51,116 nucleotides of DNA from Veillonella montpellierensis DSM 17217 (GTDB taxonomy: Bacteria; Bacillota; Negativicutes; Veillonellales; Veillonellaceae): NCBI RefSeq assembly GCF_000426745.1, contig NZ_AUFY01000013.1, positions 1 through 51,116 of the forward strand. Direction: 5' to 3'. A program made the position numbers and the translations under genes. The notes below the pieces were generated by a model that ran no database searches, was not told where the DNA came from, and saw only the letters and a program-made list of their open reading frames with translations. Positions 38,277 to 47,564 of this stretch are shown in pieces. The stretch's first letter is position 1. Each line of letters opens with the position of its first letter.

Positions 38277-38951
38277 TTATTCAATATTACAAATTTCTCT
38301 ATCACAATCTTCGCATTGAATGGCCTCTTTTAAATAGGATAAATTTTTAATAAAAATTAAATGGCCTCGATACTCAATCACATCTTGTTTTCTAAGTTCC
38401 GTAAGCATGCGATTCGTGCTTTCACGAGCGGTAGCCGAATAGTTTGCCAACTCTTGATTCGTTAACGGTACAGAAATCAAAATCCCCCCTGCTTCTTGCT
38501 TTCCATAGCTATTCGCCAATCGAATTAAGGTTGAATATAAAGCTCCCTTTTTACCATATAATAATAAATCCCTAAATTTAGAATGTTGTTTTCTCATATG
38601 CTTACTAAAAATTTTTAATAACGCAATCGCTAACTTAGGATGTTTTTCCAAATGACGTTCTAAACAAGCAATTTCAATGGCATATACTTCTGATGGGCTT
38701 TGCGCTACACCATTAAACAAATATCCACCTGTACCGTCATATAATTTTAATTCTCCAACAATACTGCCAGCTTGTGCTAACCGTAGTGACAATGTTCTAC
38801 CGGTACCTGAGTTTTTAGTAATAAAAATCTGCCCAGACCGAACGATATAAAAATAGCGTGCTTCTTCACCTTCTGTAAACAAATATTCATTTGTATGTAA
38901 TTTGATAATTCTCCCAGGCAATTCATATAATTGTCGAACTAATGAATCCAT
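38277..38951 (-). CDS. fnr: CRP/Fnr-family regulator with Bacillus-type C-terminal Fe-S motif
   Basis: 224 residues: cNMP-like beta barrel (about 15-115), dimer helix, and a winged HTH with the recognition helix SATARESTNRMLTEL near 172-186, similar to CRP. The C-terminus carries C213-x2-C216-x4-C221. B. subtilis Fnr uses the same spacing (C227, C230, C235) with D141 for an oxygen-labile [4Fe-4S] cluster. D128 in KFRDLLL lies 85 residues before C213, against 86 in B. subtilis, so the ligand set is probably complete. It should activate anaerobic genes when oxygen is absent. Divergent from narK and close to narGHJI. AAGGAGG precedes ATG 38951. Confidence 0.9.
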   Translation of the reverse strand: MDSLVRQLYELPGRIIKLHTNEYLFTEGEEARYFYIVRSGQIFITKNSGTGRTLSLRLAQAGSIVGELKLYDGTGGYLFNGVAQSPSEVYAIEIACLERHLEKHPKLAIALLKIFSKHMRKQHSKFRDLLLYGKKGALYSTLIRLANSYGKQEAGGILISVPLTNQELANYSATARESTNRMLTELRKQDVIEYRGHLIFIKNLSYLKEAIQCEDCDREICNIE

Positions 38952-39041
38952 ACCTACCTCCTTACCTTATAGTATTATCATATCATAAAAGCTAATGTTC
39001 TGTATGTACCATTCTTGTTATTTATATAGAATTAATAGTAA

Positions 39042-39084
39042 TGTGATATTTATTACATTGAATTGGACTAGAGTACTATATAAT
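39042..39084 (+). promoter_or_regulatory. Fnr-type site and promoter of narK
   Basis: TGTGATATTTATTACA (39042-39057) is a TGTGA-N6-TTACA dyad. TATAAT follows at 39079-39084 after 21 nt, with a start near 39091, so the dyad centre is at about -41.5, a class II activator position. It lies between divergent fnr and narK and could also affect fnr. Confidence 0.75.
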
Positions 39085-39161
39085 ATTCCTAGAGCCATTC
39101 ATAGATATAACATATAAAATCACGGTAATATGTATATAGTAAATAAGTAGGAGGAGTTGCT

Positions 39162-40505
39162 ATGAGTGATACAAATGTAATGAATATATTAGGGAGTCAC
39201 CCTACACGAAAGGAAATATTAGCGCATTGGGAACCGGAAAACCCTGAGTTTTGGGAAAAATTTGGCAAAAAAATTGCTACACAAAATCTATGGACATCCA
39301 CTTGGTCCTTATTAATTGCCTTCGTTGCATGGACGTTATGGGCCACCATTGCCGCCAATCTCAATAAGGTAGGTTTTCATTTTACCGATGCAGAAATTTT
39401 TTCATTAGCTGCCTTACCTGGTTTAGTAGGTGCTACATTTCGTTTTGTCTATACCTATATGCCTGGATTATTAGGCGGTAAAACATGGACATTTATCTCA
39501 ACAGCTATCCTATTAATTCCTGTCATCTGGCTTGGTCAAGCTTTGGGCGATACTAGCACATCCTATGACACATTCTTTTACATTGTATCTCTATTAGGTT
39601 TAGCTGGTGCCAACTTTGCTTCTTCTATGGCCAATATTGGATTCTTCTTTCCGAAAGCAAAAAAAGGCACTGCCGCTGGTATTAATGGTGGTCTTGGTAA
39701 TTTAGGTGTCTCAGTCATCTTCTTAGCCAGTCCTATCGTAACTGGTTTAAGCTTTGGTGGATTATTAGGTAATGGTCTCGTAACTACCAATGGCAATATT
39801 TTATATTTGCAAAATCTTTCCTATTTTGGTGTAGCATCTATTATCATCACATTATTATTAATTGCTCTATTTATGGATGATCTTCCTACACCAAAACCAA
39901 ATCCAAAAGCGATTCTTTCTATTATAAGCAACAAGCACACTTGGCTATTAACCTGGTTATATACTTGTGGTTTTGGTTCTTTCATCGGTTACTCTGCCGC
40001 ATTAGCTATCTTAGTAGCCAAAGAATTTCCAGAAGTATCCTTTAGCTTTGCCGCCTTCTTGGGACCATTTATCGGCGCTAGTCTTCGATCTGTTGGCGGT
40101 TGGCTTGCTGATAAAGTGAATAGTGGCGCCTCTGTTACATTCTGGAGTCTATTACTATTATTAGTAACAGCCATTGGTGTATTAACAGGTATTCAAGTTC
40201 ATAACTTTATCTTGTTCTTTATATCGTTTATGATACTATTTTTATCCACTGGATTTGCCAATGGTGCTATTTTCCGCATGATTCCCTTTGTATTCCCTGA
40301 TAATCTACAAGCATCGTTAGTTACTGGATTCACTGCTTCTGTAGCAGCCTATGGAGCATTCTTTATTCCTAAATTATTCGGCATTGCTTATAGTAATTTT
40401 GGAGAAGTAGCACCTGCATTCTATGTATTAATCGCCTTTACGCTTATTTCAACTATCATCACTTGGATATATTATGCTCGTAAAGGTGCTAGCATCAAAG
40501 CCTAA
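39162..40505 (+). CDS. narK: Nitrate/nitrite transporter NarK
   Basis: 447 residues, MFS nitrate/nitrite porter family, about 12 helices. It contains the two Gly-rich nitrate signatures, GANFASSMANIGFFFPKAKKGTAAG near 148-172 (first) and GTGFANG-like FLSTGFANGAIFRM near 364-377 (second). A hydrophilic N-terminal leader of about 40 residues precedes helix 1. It would bring nitrate in for cytoplasmic NarG and expel nitrite. Convergent with narGHJI. AGGAGG lies 7-9 nt before ATG 39162, and an Fnr-type promoter lies upstream. Confidence 0.93.
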   Translation: MSDTNVMNILGSHPTRKEILAHWEPENPEFWEKFGKKIATQNLWTSTWSLLIAFVAWTLWATIAANLNKVGFHFTDAEIFSLAALPGLVGATFRFVYTYMPGLLGGKTWTFISTAILLIPVIWLGQALGDTSTSYDTFFYIVSLLGLAGANFASSMANIGFFFPKAKKGTAAGINGGLGNLGVSVIFLASPIVTGLSFGGLLGNGLVTTNGNILYLQNLSYFGVASIIITLLLIALFMDDLPTPKPNPKAILSIISNKHTWLLTWLYTCGFGSFIGYSAALAILVAKEFPEVSFSFAAFLGPFIGASLRSVGGWLADKVNSGASVTFWSLLLLLVTAIGVLTGIQVHNFILFFISFMILFLSTGFANGAIFRMIPFVFPDNLQASLVTGFTASVAAYGAFFIPKLFGIAYSNFGEVAPAFYVLIAFTLISTIITWIYYARKGASIKA

Positions 40506-40546
40506 TACCCATAACTTTATAGTAATAGTTACTACCTATTTGATAT

Positions 40547-40598
40547 AGAAAAGCATACAAGGCTATGACATAATTGTCATAGCCTTGTATGCTTTTCT
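40547..40598. terminator. Perfect 24-bp bidirectional terminator between narK and narI
   Basis: Arms 40547-40570 and 40575-40598 are exact complements around TAAT. One end of the stem is AGAAAAG and the other CTTTTCT, so both convergent transcription units can end here. Confidence 0.85.
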
Positions 40599-40727
40599 TA
40601 GATTTTCTATTGCTATAATCTATCAAATTCTTATGTAAGATATGTTTTATAGGTCCATATTAAATTTTCTAGTAGGATATACCCTACACTATCATGTTAT
40701 CTCTACAATACCGTCCCGTCGTCGTTA

Positions 40728-41393
40728 CTATTTATTTTTCCTGTATACGATAGGACTACGACGTAAATAGGTAAAAGGAAAACTCAAACAATGGACTAAA
40801 CGAGTAAAAGGAAACACAATCGCTAACAATTGCCACGATACCATGTGAATCTTAAATATCATAGGAATATGTTCCATCAGTTCTATATCTGGTGATAACA
40901 TCCACAACGATCTAAACCATGGAGAAATAAATTGACGATAATCAAAATGATTAACCGTATTGTACAAGGTAGAACTACAACCGGTAAGTAATGTAATTCC
41001 TAATAGAATATATAATACTATATCCATGCGACTCGTATTTGCTCGAAGATAGGGATTGGTAAATCTCCGTTTCATGAGTAATATATAGCCAATAATAATC
41101 AATATTGCCGCTGGTAATCCTCCTGCTAACGATACGAAATGATACACCTCATTAGTCATACCTATCGATAACGTCCAACTTTCAGGAATACATAATCCGA
41201 TTACATGACCACCAAAAGCCATAATAAGCCCGGCATGAAAAATATTATTTGAATAGCGAATATCTGATTTAGATAAGAATTCACTGGACTTGGTCGTCCA
41301 ATTTCTTTCAAAGTATACATAGCGAAGAATAGTACCTGCCAAAAATACTGTTAGAGCAATATATGGTAATATGCCATAGATAAATAGTTTCAT
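40728..41393 (-). CDS. narI: Respiratory nitrate reductase gamma subunit NarI
   Basis: 221 residues with five membrane helices. Histidines in FHAGLIMAFGGHVIGL (near 50-65) and in the C-terminal KIHMVSWQLLAIVFPFTRLVHCLSFP (near 185-210) are the ligands of the two b hemes. NarI takes electrons from menaquinol and passes them to NarH. The gene starts 1 nt after the narJ stop, last in narGHJI. Confidence 0.94.
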   Translation of the reverse strand: MKLFIYGILPYIALTVFLAGTILRYVYFERNWTTKSSEFLSKSDIRYSNNIFHAGLIMAFGGHVIGLCIPESWTLSIGMTNEVYHFVSLAGGLPAAILIIIGYILLMKRRFTNPYLRANTSRMDIVLYILLGITLLTGCSSTLYNTVNHFDYRQFISPWFRSLWMLSPDIELMEHIPMIFKIHMVSWQLLAIVFPFTRLVHCLSFPFTYLRRSPIVYRKNK

Positions 41394-41394
41394 C

Positions 41395-41913
41395 TTACTG
41401 TTCCTCCAATCGCGTCATAACAGTTAATACGACATCTAGCAAAAATACATGCGGTAATTTAGCTTTGATTAATCGATTGCGCAATAACTCAATTTTCTGC
41501 TTTGCAAATGCTAATACAGTAAAAGCTTCACGTCTATCTAATGTACTGGCTAATTCTAGAATAGCAGGTAAATAATCTGGTAGTTCATTGGTAATATCAA
41601 ATCCATGATCCAAAAACATTTGTTTAAATACAACCATTTCATTCGCTTGCTTTCCAAAATCAGTACGATCATGCATAGTTAAATATAAGTTAGTATTTTG
41701 TGAAAAATCAAAACTCCGTACATATTCTTCTTCATATGCAGCAAATCCTTGTTCTTCTACATAATCAAAAAACTCTGCCAATGCATCGCGATTTTGAGGG
41801 ACACTAACCTCACCAAGCATCTGACGATAAAGAGAAAACTCCTCACGCCACTCTGCATCTGGATATTCTAATAAATACGAAATTATCTGTAACGTTTTGC
41901 TATGGTCTATCAT
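41395..41913 (-). CDS. narJ: Nitrate reductase assembly chaperone NarJ
   Basis: A 172-residue TorD/NarJ-type helical chaperone: LLEYPDAEWREE near 11-22, EEEYVRSFDFSQNTNLYLTMHD near 65-87, and LPDYLPAILELAS. It holds apo-NarG for molybdenum cofactor insertion and membrane attachment and is not part of the final enzyme. The longest frame starts inside narH; ATG 41913, two bases after the narH stop, is preferred because AGGGGGG is about 8 nt upstream. Confidence 0.93.
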   Translation of the reverse strand: MIDHSKTLQIISYLLEYPDAEWREEFSLYRQMLGEVSVPQNRDALAEFFDYVEEQGFAAYEEEYVRSFDFSQNTNLYLTMHDRTDFGKQANEMVVFKQMFLDHGFDITNELPDYLPAILELASTLDRREAFTVLAFAKQKIELLRNRLIKAKLPHVFLLDVVLTVMTRLEEQ

Positions 41914-41915
41914 AC

Positions 41916-43334
41916 TTAGCACCCCCCTGGGCAATGATAGCCACAACTACCTTGCAATTCTTTCAATTTTTCCTGTGATTGTTCATGCATACCAGCTGGA
42001 ATATGAAAACGATCCTTATATTTAGCAATTGCCATTAATCGATACATAGCTTCATAAGTAGCCTCATCATATTCTAACTGAGCTGGTAATGCTTCATGCA
42101 CCTCTTTAGCACGCATAACGGCACGCATATCCAATAACCGTTGTAATGTATTCGCCACTACTTCTACATTGCCAGCACTAAATAGCTCTGCTAAATAGGC
42201 TAATGGAATCCGCATCTCTTTTGAGTCTGGCAAGTATACATTTGACTCTACAGCACGCGTAATAGGACTCAATGGTGGCACATACCATACCATTGGTAAT
42301 GTACGATATTCGGGATGCAATGGTAATGATACTTTCCATTCCTTAATCAGTTTATACACTGGCGAATTTTGTGCTGCTTCTATCCACGCTACTGGAATAC
42401 CTTCTTGCCGAGCCGCTTCAATAATTATTGGATCATGAGGATCTAAAATAACGTCTAATAAATGATCGTAAATATCTTGTGGATTAGTGACGGATGCTGC
42501 CGCTTCTACTTTGTCCATATCGTAGAGTAGTACCCCTTGATAACGAATACGCCCTACGCAGGTATCTGCACAAATAGACGACAATCCATTTTCCAAGCGA
42601 GGAAAACAGAATGTGCATTTCTCCGCTTTATTAGTTTTCCAATTATAATATACTTTTTTATACGGGCATGCCGGCACACAATGGCGCCACCCACGACATA
42701 CATCTTGCGATACAAGAACAACCCCATCTTCATCGCGCTTATAAATAGCCCCTGATGGACACGCCGCTACGCAAGCTGGATTCAAGCAATGATTACAATT
42801 ACGCGGTAAATATTTCATGAATAGATCTTTGAATTCCATCGTAATAGACTCGGCAAGGTTCTTTAAATTCACATCTTGTCGTGCTGTTTCTCCATTAGCC
42901 AAATCGTCTTCCCAGTTAGGACCCCAGTTAATTTCCATACGTTCCTGTGTAATAAGCGAGCGAGGACGCGCAATGGGTTGATGATTTTTTCGTTTAGAAT
43001 GAATCAATGTTTCATAGTCATAGGTCCACGGTTCATAATAATCATGTAATTCTGGTTGTTCTGGATGAAAGAAAAGTTTAGCTAATCGCAATCCTTTAGA
43101 GCCAGATTTTAATGCTAATTTTCCATCCTTTAATTCCCAGCCACCTTTCCATTGCTCTTGGTCTTCCCAATTTTTAGGATATCCAATACCTGGTTTTGTT
43201 TCTACATTATTAAAATACATGTATTCCGCACCTTCGCGGTTAGTCCATACATTCTTACAAGTAATGGAGCAAGTATGACAACCGATACACTTGTCAAGAT
43301 TCATTACCATGGACACTTGTGCCTTAATCTTCAA
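41916..43334 (-). CDS. narH: Respiratory nitrate reductase beta subunit NarH
   Basis: 472 residues carrying the four Fe-S clusters of NarGHI: CIGCHTCSITCKNVW at the N-terminus, CNHCLNPACVAACP in the middle, then CRGWRHCVPACP, where Trp replaces a Cys as expected for the [3Fe-4S] cluster, and CTFCFPRLENG with CADTC. It wires NarI hemes to NarG. The likely start is TTG 43334, with GGAGGAGG 9 nt upstream, giving MKIKAQVSMVMNLDK like known NarH; this lies 11 bp inside the narG end. The frame upstream to 43364 is not part of the protein. Confidence 0.95.
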   Translation of the reverse strand: MKIKAQVSMVMNLDKCIGCHTCSITCKNVWTNREGAEYMYFNNVETKPGIGYPKNWEDQEQWKGGWELKDGKLALKSGSKGLRLAKLFFHPEQPELHDYYEPWTYDYETLIHSKRKNHQPIARPRSLITQERMEINWGPNWEDDLANGETARQDVNLKNLAESITMEFKDLFMKYLPRNCNHCLNPACVAACPSGAIYKRDEDGVVLVSQDVCRGWRHCVPACPYKKVYYNWKTNKAEKCTFCFPRLENGLSSICADTCVGRIRYQGVLLYDMDKVEAAASVTNPQDIYDHLLDVILDPHDPIIIEAARQEGIPVAWIEAAQNSPVYKLIKEWKVSLPLHPEYRTLPMVWYVPPLSPITRAVESNVYLPDSKEMRIPLAYLAELFSAGNVEVVANTLQRLLDMRAVMRAKEVHEALPAQLEYDEATYEAMYRLMAIAKYKDRFHIPAGMHEQSQEKLKELQGSCGYHCPGGC

Positions 43335-46300
43335 GCCAATCAACCTCCTCCATTTTACGAGCAATTACATACATATCACGCTGATTTCCTGTAGGTCCAT
43401 AATAGTTAAATCCATAGCTTAATTGACCATAACCACCAATCATATGTGTCGGTTTCATATGAATACGAGTTGGTGAATTATGCGTACCACCACGAGTACC
43501 GGATAGTTGAGAGCCAGGCACATTAATATGGCGATCCTGTGCATGGTGCATAAATACAACGCCTTCTGGAATACGAGGAGACACCGCCACTCGTGATGTG
43601 ACAACACCATTATGATTGTACAATTCTACCCAATCGTTATCTTTAATATCAATTTTAGCGGCATCGATTTCACTCATCCATACAGTTTGACCACCACGGA
43701 ATAATGTCAATAATTGTTGACTATCAAAGTACATACTATGCGTACTCCACTTATTATGCGGTGTTAAATATTTCAATGTAATTTCTTTAGTGCCACCAAT
43801 AGCATGTTTCATAGGTGCATAATCTAAAATTGGTCGGAAAACTGCTTGTGCTTCTCCATATTCACGCATCATTTCATGATCTAAATAGAAACACTGACGA
43901 CCAGTAATTGTGCGGAACGGAATCAATTCTTCGACATTATTTGTAAACGGTGTATAGCGACGATTCTGATTACTTCCAGTAAAAATAGCAGACGTAATTG
44001 TTTCTCTCGGTTGTACGGCCACCATTTCAAAGGTAAACCGCTCACTTTCACGGTCAGCAGAAAGTCGTGTTAAATTAGAAAGGCCTGTATGTTTTTCCAT
44101 TTCACGCCATTGTTTAACGGCTACCTTACCATTCGTCGTACTGGATACTCCCATCACAGCATCCGCCGCCTGTTTCGCAGTGAAAATAGATGGACATCCA
44201 TACGATACATAGTCCTTATTATCAATATATCCATTACGTCGTCCTACTTCTTCGTAGAATTCTTGAGAATCCCACGTCATCGTTTCAAAACTCATCTGCT
44301 TAGAAATATTGGGTCCCAAACCAATCCATTTTTCGTAAATCTGTTTAAAATCACGTTCTACTGTTACTAGTTTAGGCATTGTTTTTCCTGGAATCGGTTC
44401 ACAATCACCTTTACTCCAATCTTTAACTTGACCATTCGGTTGTGCAATTTCTCCTTCACTATCATGACCTAATGGCACTGCTACTACATCTTTGTAAACT
44501 GGTAAATCCGATTCTTTTGCCACCTTAGAAACAGCTTGTGCTAAGGTTTTGAAAATTTCCCAATCTGTTTTCGACTCCCATAAAGGATCCACTGCGGCCT
44601 GGAAAGGATGTACAAACGGATGCATATCGGTGGAAGACAAATCATCTTTTTCATACCAAGTTGCCGTTGGCAAAACTACATCAGAATATAACGCTGTACT
44701 AGCCATACGAAAATCTAAATCAATTAATAAATCAAGTTTACCTTCACCAGCGCCACCAGGTACATTAATTTCTTCTTCACTACGCCACTTAATTTCTTTC
44801 GGTTTCACTCGGCTTTCTTCTTCTGCAAAAGCACCATGTTTAGTACCTAACAAATATTTCATAAAGAATTCATTCCCCTTAGAGGACGAACCTACTAAAT
44901 TAGATCGCCAAACAAATAAATTGCGTGGGAAGTTTTCTGGCGCATCAGGATCTTCTACTGAAAATTGCAACGTTTTATCCTGTAAACTCTTGACAATATA
45001 GTCAGCTACACTCATATTCTGAGACATGGCTTCATCAGTTAATTGTTGACCGCCCTTATTGAAAGTCGGATACGATGGCAACCAACCTAATCGTGCGGCC
45101 AACACATTATAGTCACCAGGGTTTCTATAGCGTAAGGAGTTGCTTTCTACAGGAGATACTAAATCTTGCATATCCATTTCATCATTACGCCATTGTCCTG
45201 TAGCAAAGTAATAGAATGATGTGGAGTTTTGTAACCGCGGTGGTTTTTGCCAATCTCCAGCTTTCATAATGGCGCCCCAACCTTCTTGAGGGCGAAGTTT
45301 TTCTTGCCCTACATAGTGAGCCCATCCACCACCGTTACGGCCTTCGCAACCGCAAAATAGTAATAAGTTTAAGATGGTTCTATAAATAACATCTGCATGG
45401 AACCAATGATTGATACCTGCGCCCATAATAACCATGGTACGTCCATTAGTCTTAATCGCATTATCAGCAAATTCACGAGCTGTATGAATCACAGTTTCTG
45501 CTGGCACACCAGTATATTTTTCCTGCCAAGATGGTGTATATGGTATATCATCTTCATAGCTGCGAGCTACATCACCGCCAATGCCACGGTCCACTGCATA
45601 ATTAGCCATAGTTAAGTCAAACACAGTGGTAACTAACCGTTCTCCATTAACTGTTTGAATTCGTTTTACTGGTACAGGCCGTTGCAATACGCGGCTTTCA
45701 CGTTCATTACCAAAGTAGGGTAAATTAATCGTCACTACTGCATCCCGATGGTCTAAGATAGATAACAATGGTTTAATCGCTTCGCCTGTATCGGAATTTT
45801 CTTCACGAAGATTCCATTTTTCTTTACGGTCCCAACGATCGCCCATGGTGCCATTAGGAATTACTAATTCTTCAGTCAACTCATCTATTACATAATACTT
45901 AAATTCTGCATTTTTATCGTCACGGCCTAAATCATTAGCATTTAAGAAACGACCTGGTTTAAAATAATCTCCATCTACATCGAGTTGTACTAAAAATGGA
46001 AAATCTGTAAAGTTGCGAGTATAGGTAGTGAAAAATTCACTTGGTTGTCCCCAATAATATTCATTTAATATAACATGACCCATAGCCATGGCCATGGCAC
46101 CGTCACTGCCCACATTGAGTGGTATCCATGTATCCGCAACAGTAGTAGATTCTGCATAATCCGGCGCAATGGATACTATTTTAGTCCCTTTATAACGAGC
46201 TTCTACTAAAAAATGTGCATCCGGTGTCCGTGTAAGTGGTACATTTGATCCCCAAGTAATAATATATCCTGCATTAAACCAATCTGATGATTCTGGTACA

Positions 46301-47007
46301 TCTGTTTGATCGCCCCATACCTGTGGGCTTGCTGGTGGCAAATCCGCATACCAATCGTAGAATGATAAACCAACACCGCCCATTAATTGTAGGAATCGAA
46401 GTCCTCCAGCATAACTTAACATAGATTTAGCAGGAATAACGGAAAATCCAAAATTACGATCTGGCCCATAGGTGATTGCTGTATGCAATAACGAGCAGGC
46501 TACTAACTCAGACACTTCATCCCATGTAGAACGAACAAATCCCCCCATACCACGAGCTTGCTTATACTTTTTCTTTTTACCTGGATCGTTAGCAATACTT
46601 TGCCAAGCCGCAAGTGCCGTACTATGATTTTTTTTAGCCTCACGCCACAACTCAGCCAGTTCTCCTCTTAAATAAGGGTATTTAATACGATGCGGACTAT
46701 ATAAATACCAGGAAAACGACGCCCCTCTTGGGCATCCACGAGGTTCAAAATCAGGCATAGATTCATCTGTTTCTGGATAATCATGAATTTGATTTTCCCA
46801 AGCCACTAATCCATTTTTAACATAAATATTCCACGCACACGATCCTGTACAATTAACACCATGCGTAGAATGAACAACTTTATCAAATGACCAACGATCA
46901 CGATACATTTGTTCCCAATCACGACCACCTTCATGTAATTGTTGATGCCCATCTTTGGATGTATGAATTGGTACTAAATACTTAAACTTTTGAAAAAGAT
47001 TACTCAT
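43324..47007 (-). CDS. narG: Respiratory nitrate reductase alpha subunit NarG
   Basis: 1227 residues, close to the usual 1230-1250. The catalytic subunit reduces nitrate to nitrite at Mo-bisMGD on the cytoplasmic side. Seen: the FS0 cluster region STHGVNCTGSCAWNIYVKNG near 46-65 with its His/Cys ligands, PRGCPRGASFSWYLYSPHRIKYP near 88-110, the Asp-ligand region ITWGSNVPLTRTPDAHF, and the pterin-binding C-terminal part with HHAQDRHINVPGSQLSGTRGG. AGGAGG precedes ATG 47007. First gene of narGHJI, behind an Fnr-type promoter. Molybdopterin genes are not in the window. Confidence 0.97.
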   Translation of the reverse strand: MSNLFQKFKYLVPIHTSKDGHQQLHEGGRDWEQMYRDRWSFDKVVHSTHGVNCTGSCAWNIYVKNGLVAWENQIHDYPETDESMPDFEPRGCPRGASFSWYLYSPHRIKYPYLRGELAELWREAKKNHSTALAAWQSIANDPGKKKKYKQARGMGGFVRSTWDEVSELVACSLLHTAITYGPDRNFGFSVIPAKSMLSYAGGLRFLQLMGGVGLSFYDWYADLPPASPQVWGDQTDVPESSDWFNAGYIITWGSNVPLTRTPDAHFLVEARYKGTKIVSIAPDYAESTTVADTWIPLNVGSDGAMAMAMGHVILNEYYWGQPSEFFTTYTRNFTDFPFLVQLDVDGDYFKPGRFLNANDLGRDDKNAEFKYYVIDELTEELVIPNGTMGDRWDRKEKWNLREENSDTGEAIKPLLSILDHRDAVVTINLPYFGNERESRVLQRPVPVKRIQTVNGERLVTTVFDLTMANYAVDRGIGGDVARSYEDDIPYTPSWQEKYTGVPAETVIHTAREFADNAIKTNGRTMVIMGAGINHWFHADVIYRTILNLLLFCGCEGRNGGGWAHYVGQEKLRPQEGWGAIMKAGDWQKPPRLQNSTSFYYFATGQWRNDEMDMQDLVSPVESNSLRYRNPGDYNVLAARLGWLPSYPTFNKGGQQLTDEAMSQNMSVADYIVKSLQDKTLQFSVEDPDAPENFPRNLFVWRSNLVGSSSKGNEFFMKYLLGTKHGAFAEEESRVKPKEIKWRSEEEINVPGGAGEGKLDLLIDLDFRMASTALYSDVVLPTATWYEKDDLSSTDMHPFVHPFQAAVDPLWESKTDWEIFKTLAQAVSKVAKESDLPVYKDVVAVPLGHDSEGEIAQPNGQVKDWSKGDCEPIPGKTMPKLVTVERDFKQIYEKWIGLGPNISKQMSFETMTWDSQEFYEEVGRRNGYIDNKDYVSYGCPSIFTAKQAADAVMGVSSTTNGKVAVKQWREMEKHTGLSNLTRLSADRESERFTFEMVAVQPRETITSAIFTGSNQNRRYTPFTNNVEELIPFRTITGRQCFYLDHEMMREYGEAQAVFRPILDYAPMKHAIGGTKEITLKYLTPHNKWSTHSMYFDSQQLLTLFRGGQTVWMSEIDAAKIDIKDNDWVELYNHNGVVTSRVAVSPRIPEGVVFMHHAQDRHINVPGSQLSGTRGGTHNSPTRIHMKPTHMIGGYGQLSYGFNYYGPTGNQRDMYVIARKMEEVDWLED

Positions 47008-47031
47008 ATATATACCCTCCTACTTACTTTT

Positions 47032-47074
47032 AGTGTACTGAAAATCTCTGATTATGAATGTAACAAATCTCACA
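47032..47074 (-). promoter_or_regulatory. Fnr-type site and promoter of narGHJI
   Basis: On the minus strand TGTGAGATTTGTTACA (fwd 47059-47074) is again TGTGA-N6-TTACA. After exactly 21 nt comes TACACT (fwd 47032-47037), a weak -10, with a start near 47025 and the dyad centre near -41.5. The same geometry is found at narK. Confidence 0.75.
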
Positions 47075-47192
47075 AGTATAATATATATCACATTCCATTT
47101 AGTAATATCTGCTACTAGTATCGTTACTAATATGCATACATCCTATAGGTCTTGTATTGATTCTCTCGTACAATCTATAACGGGGAAAAATT

Positions 47193-47234
47193 AGTGATAT
47201 ATGTCACTATCTAACTATACGTAATGTGTATGAT
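47193..47234 (+). promoter_or_regulatory. Orphan Fnr-like dyad facing a plus-strand -10
   Basis: AGTGATATATGTCACT (47193-47208) has GTGA-N6-TCAC symmetry. TATGAT lies on the plus strand at 47229-47234 after 20 nt, a spacing close to narK and narG. No protein gene follows; transcription would run antisense toward the end of the DASS gene. It could also act as a distal site at about -175 of narG. Confidence 0.4.
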
Positions 47235-47564
47235 GATTCTACTATTGATAGCAACGGTTATTATCTCTATTCTCCCCATATGTATATGACCTACACAAAA
47301 TAGTAGTAATAAAGCTAAAGAAATCACTAAATTTACATGTATCTATCCCCATCATAGTCTATCCTATTTACTGTGTAATATCATCATGGAGCCACACTAC
47401 ATAACCTAGCTGCACTCCCTAAAAATATCTAAGAAACAAAAATGTAGCCTATATATTCTATACGGATACACATAAGATGCGTATCTAGCTAAGAAATATA
47501 TAAGCTACATACTGTAGTAACTGTTTTCTATTTAAGTAATACTAATTATTGTACAGGACCTCGA
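47235..47564. other. Gene-free region between the orphan Fnr site and the DASS gene end
   Basis: No ORF. An imperfect hairpin spans about 47451-47511 (ATGTAGC-TATATAT arms, with an inner GATAC/GTATC pair) and is followed on the plus strand by CTGTTTTCT. It may end the DASS transcript on the minus strand or an RNA from the orphan promoter on the plus strand. Confidence 0.4.

Noticed and set aside
47077-47092. A second TGTGA-N6-TTATA-like match beside the narG Fnr site
   Set aside because: The right half-site departs from both TTACA and TCACA and overlaps an AT repeat; spacing to the -10 is wrong.
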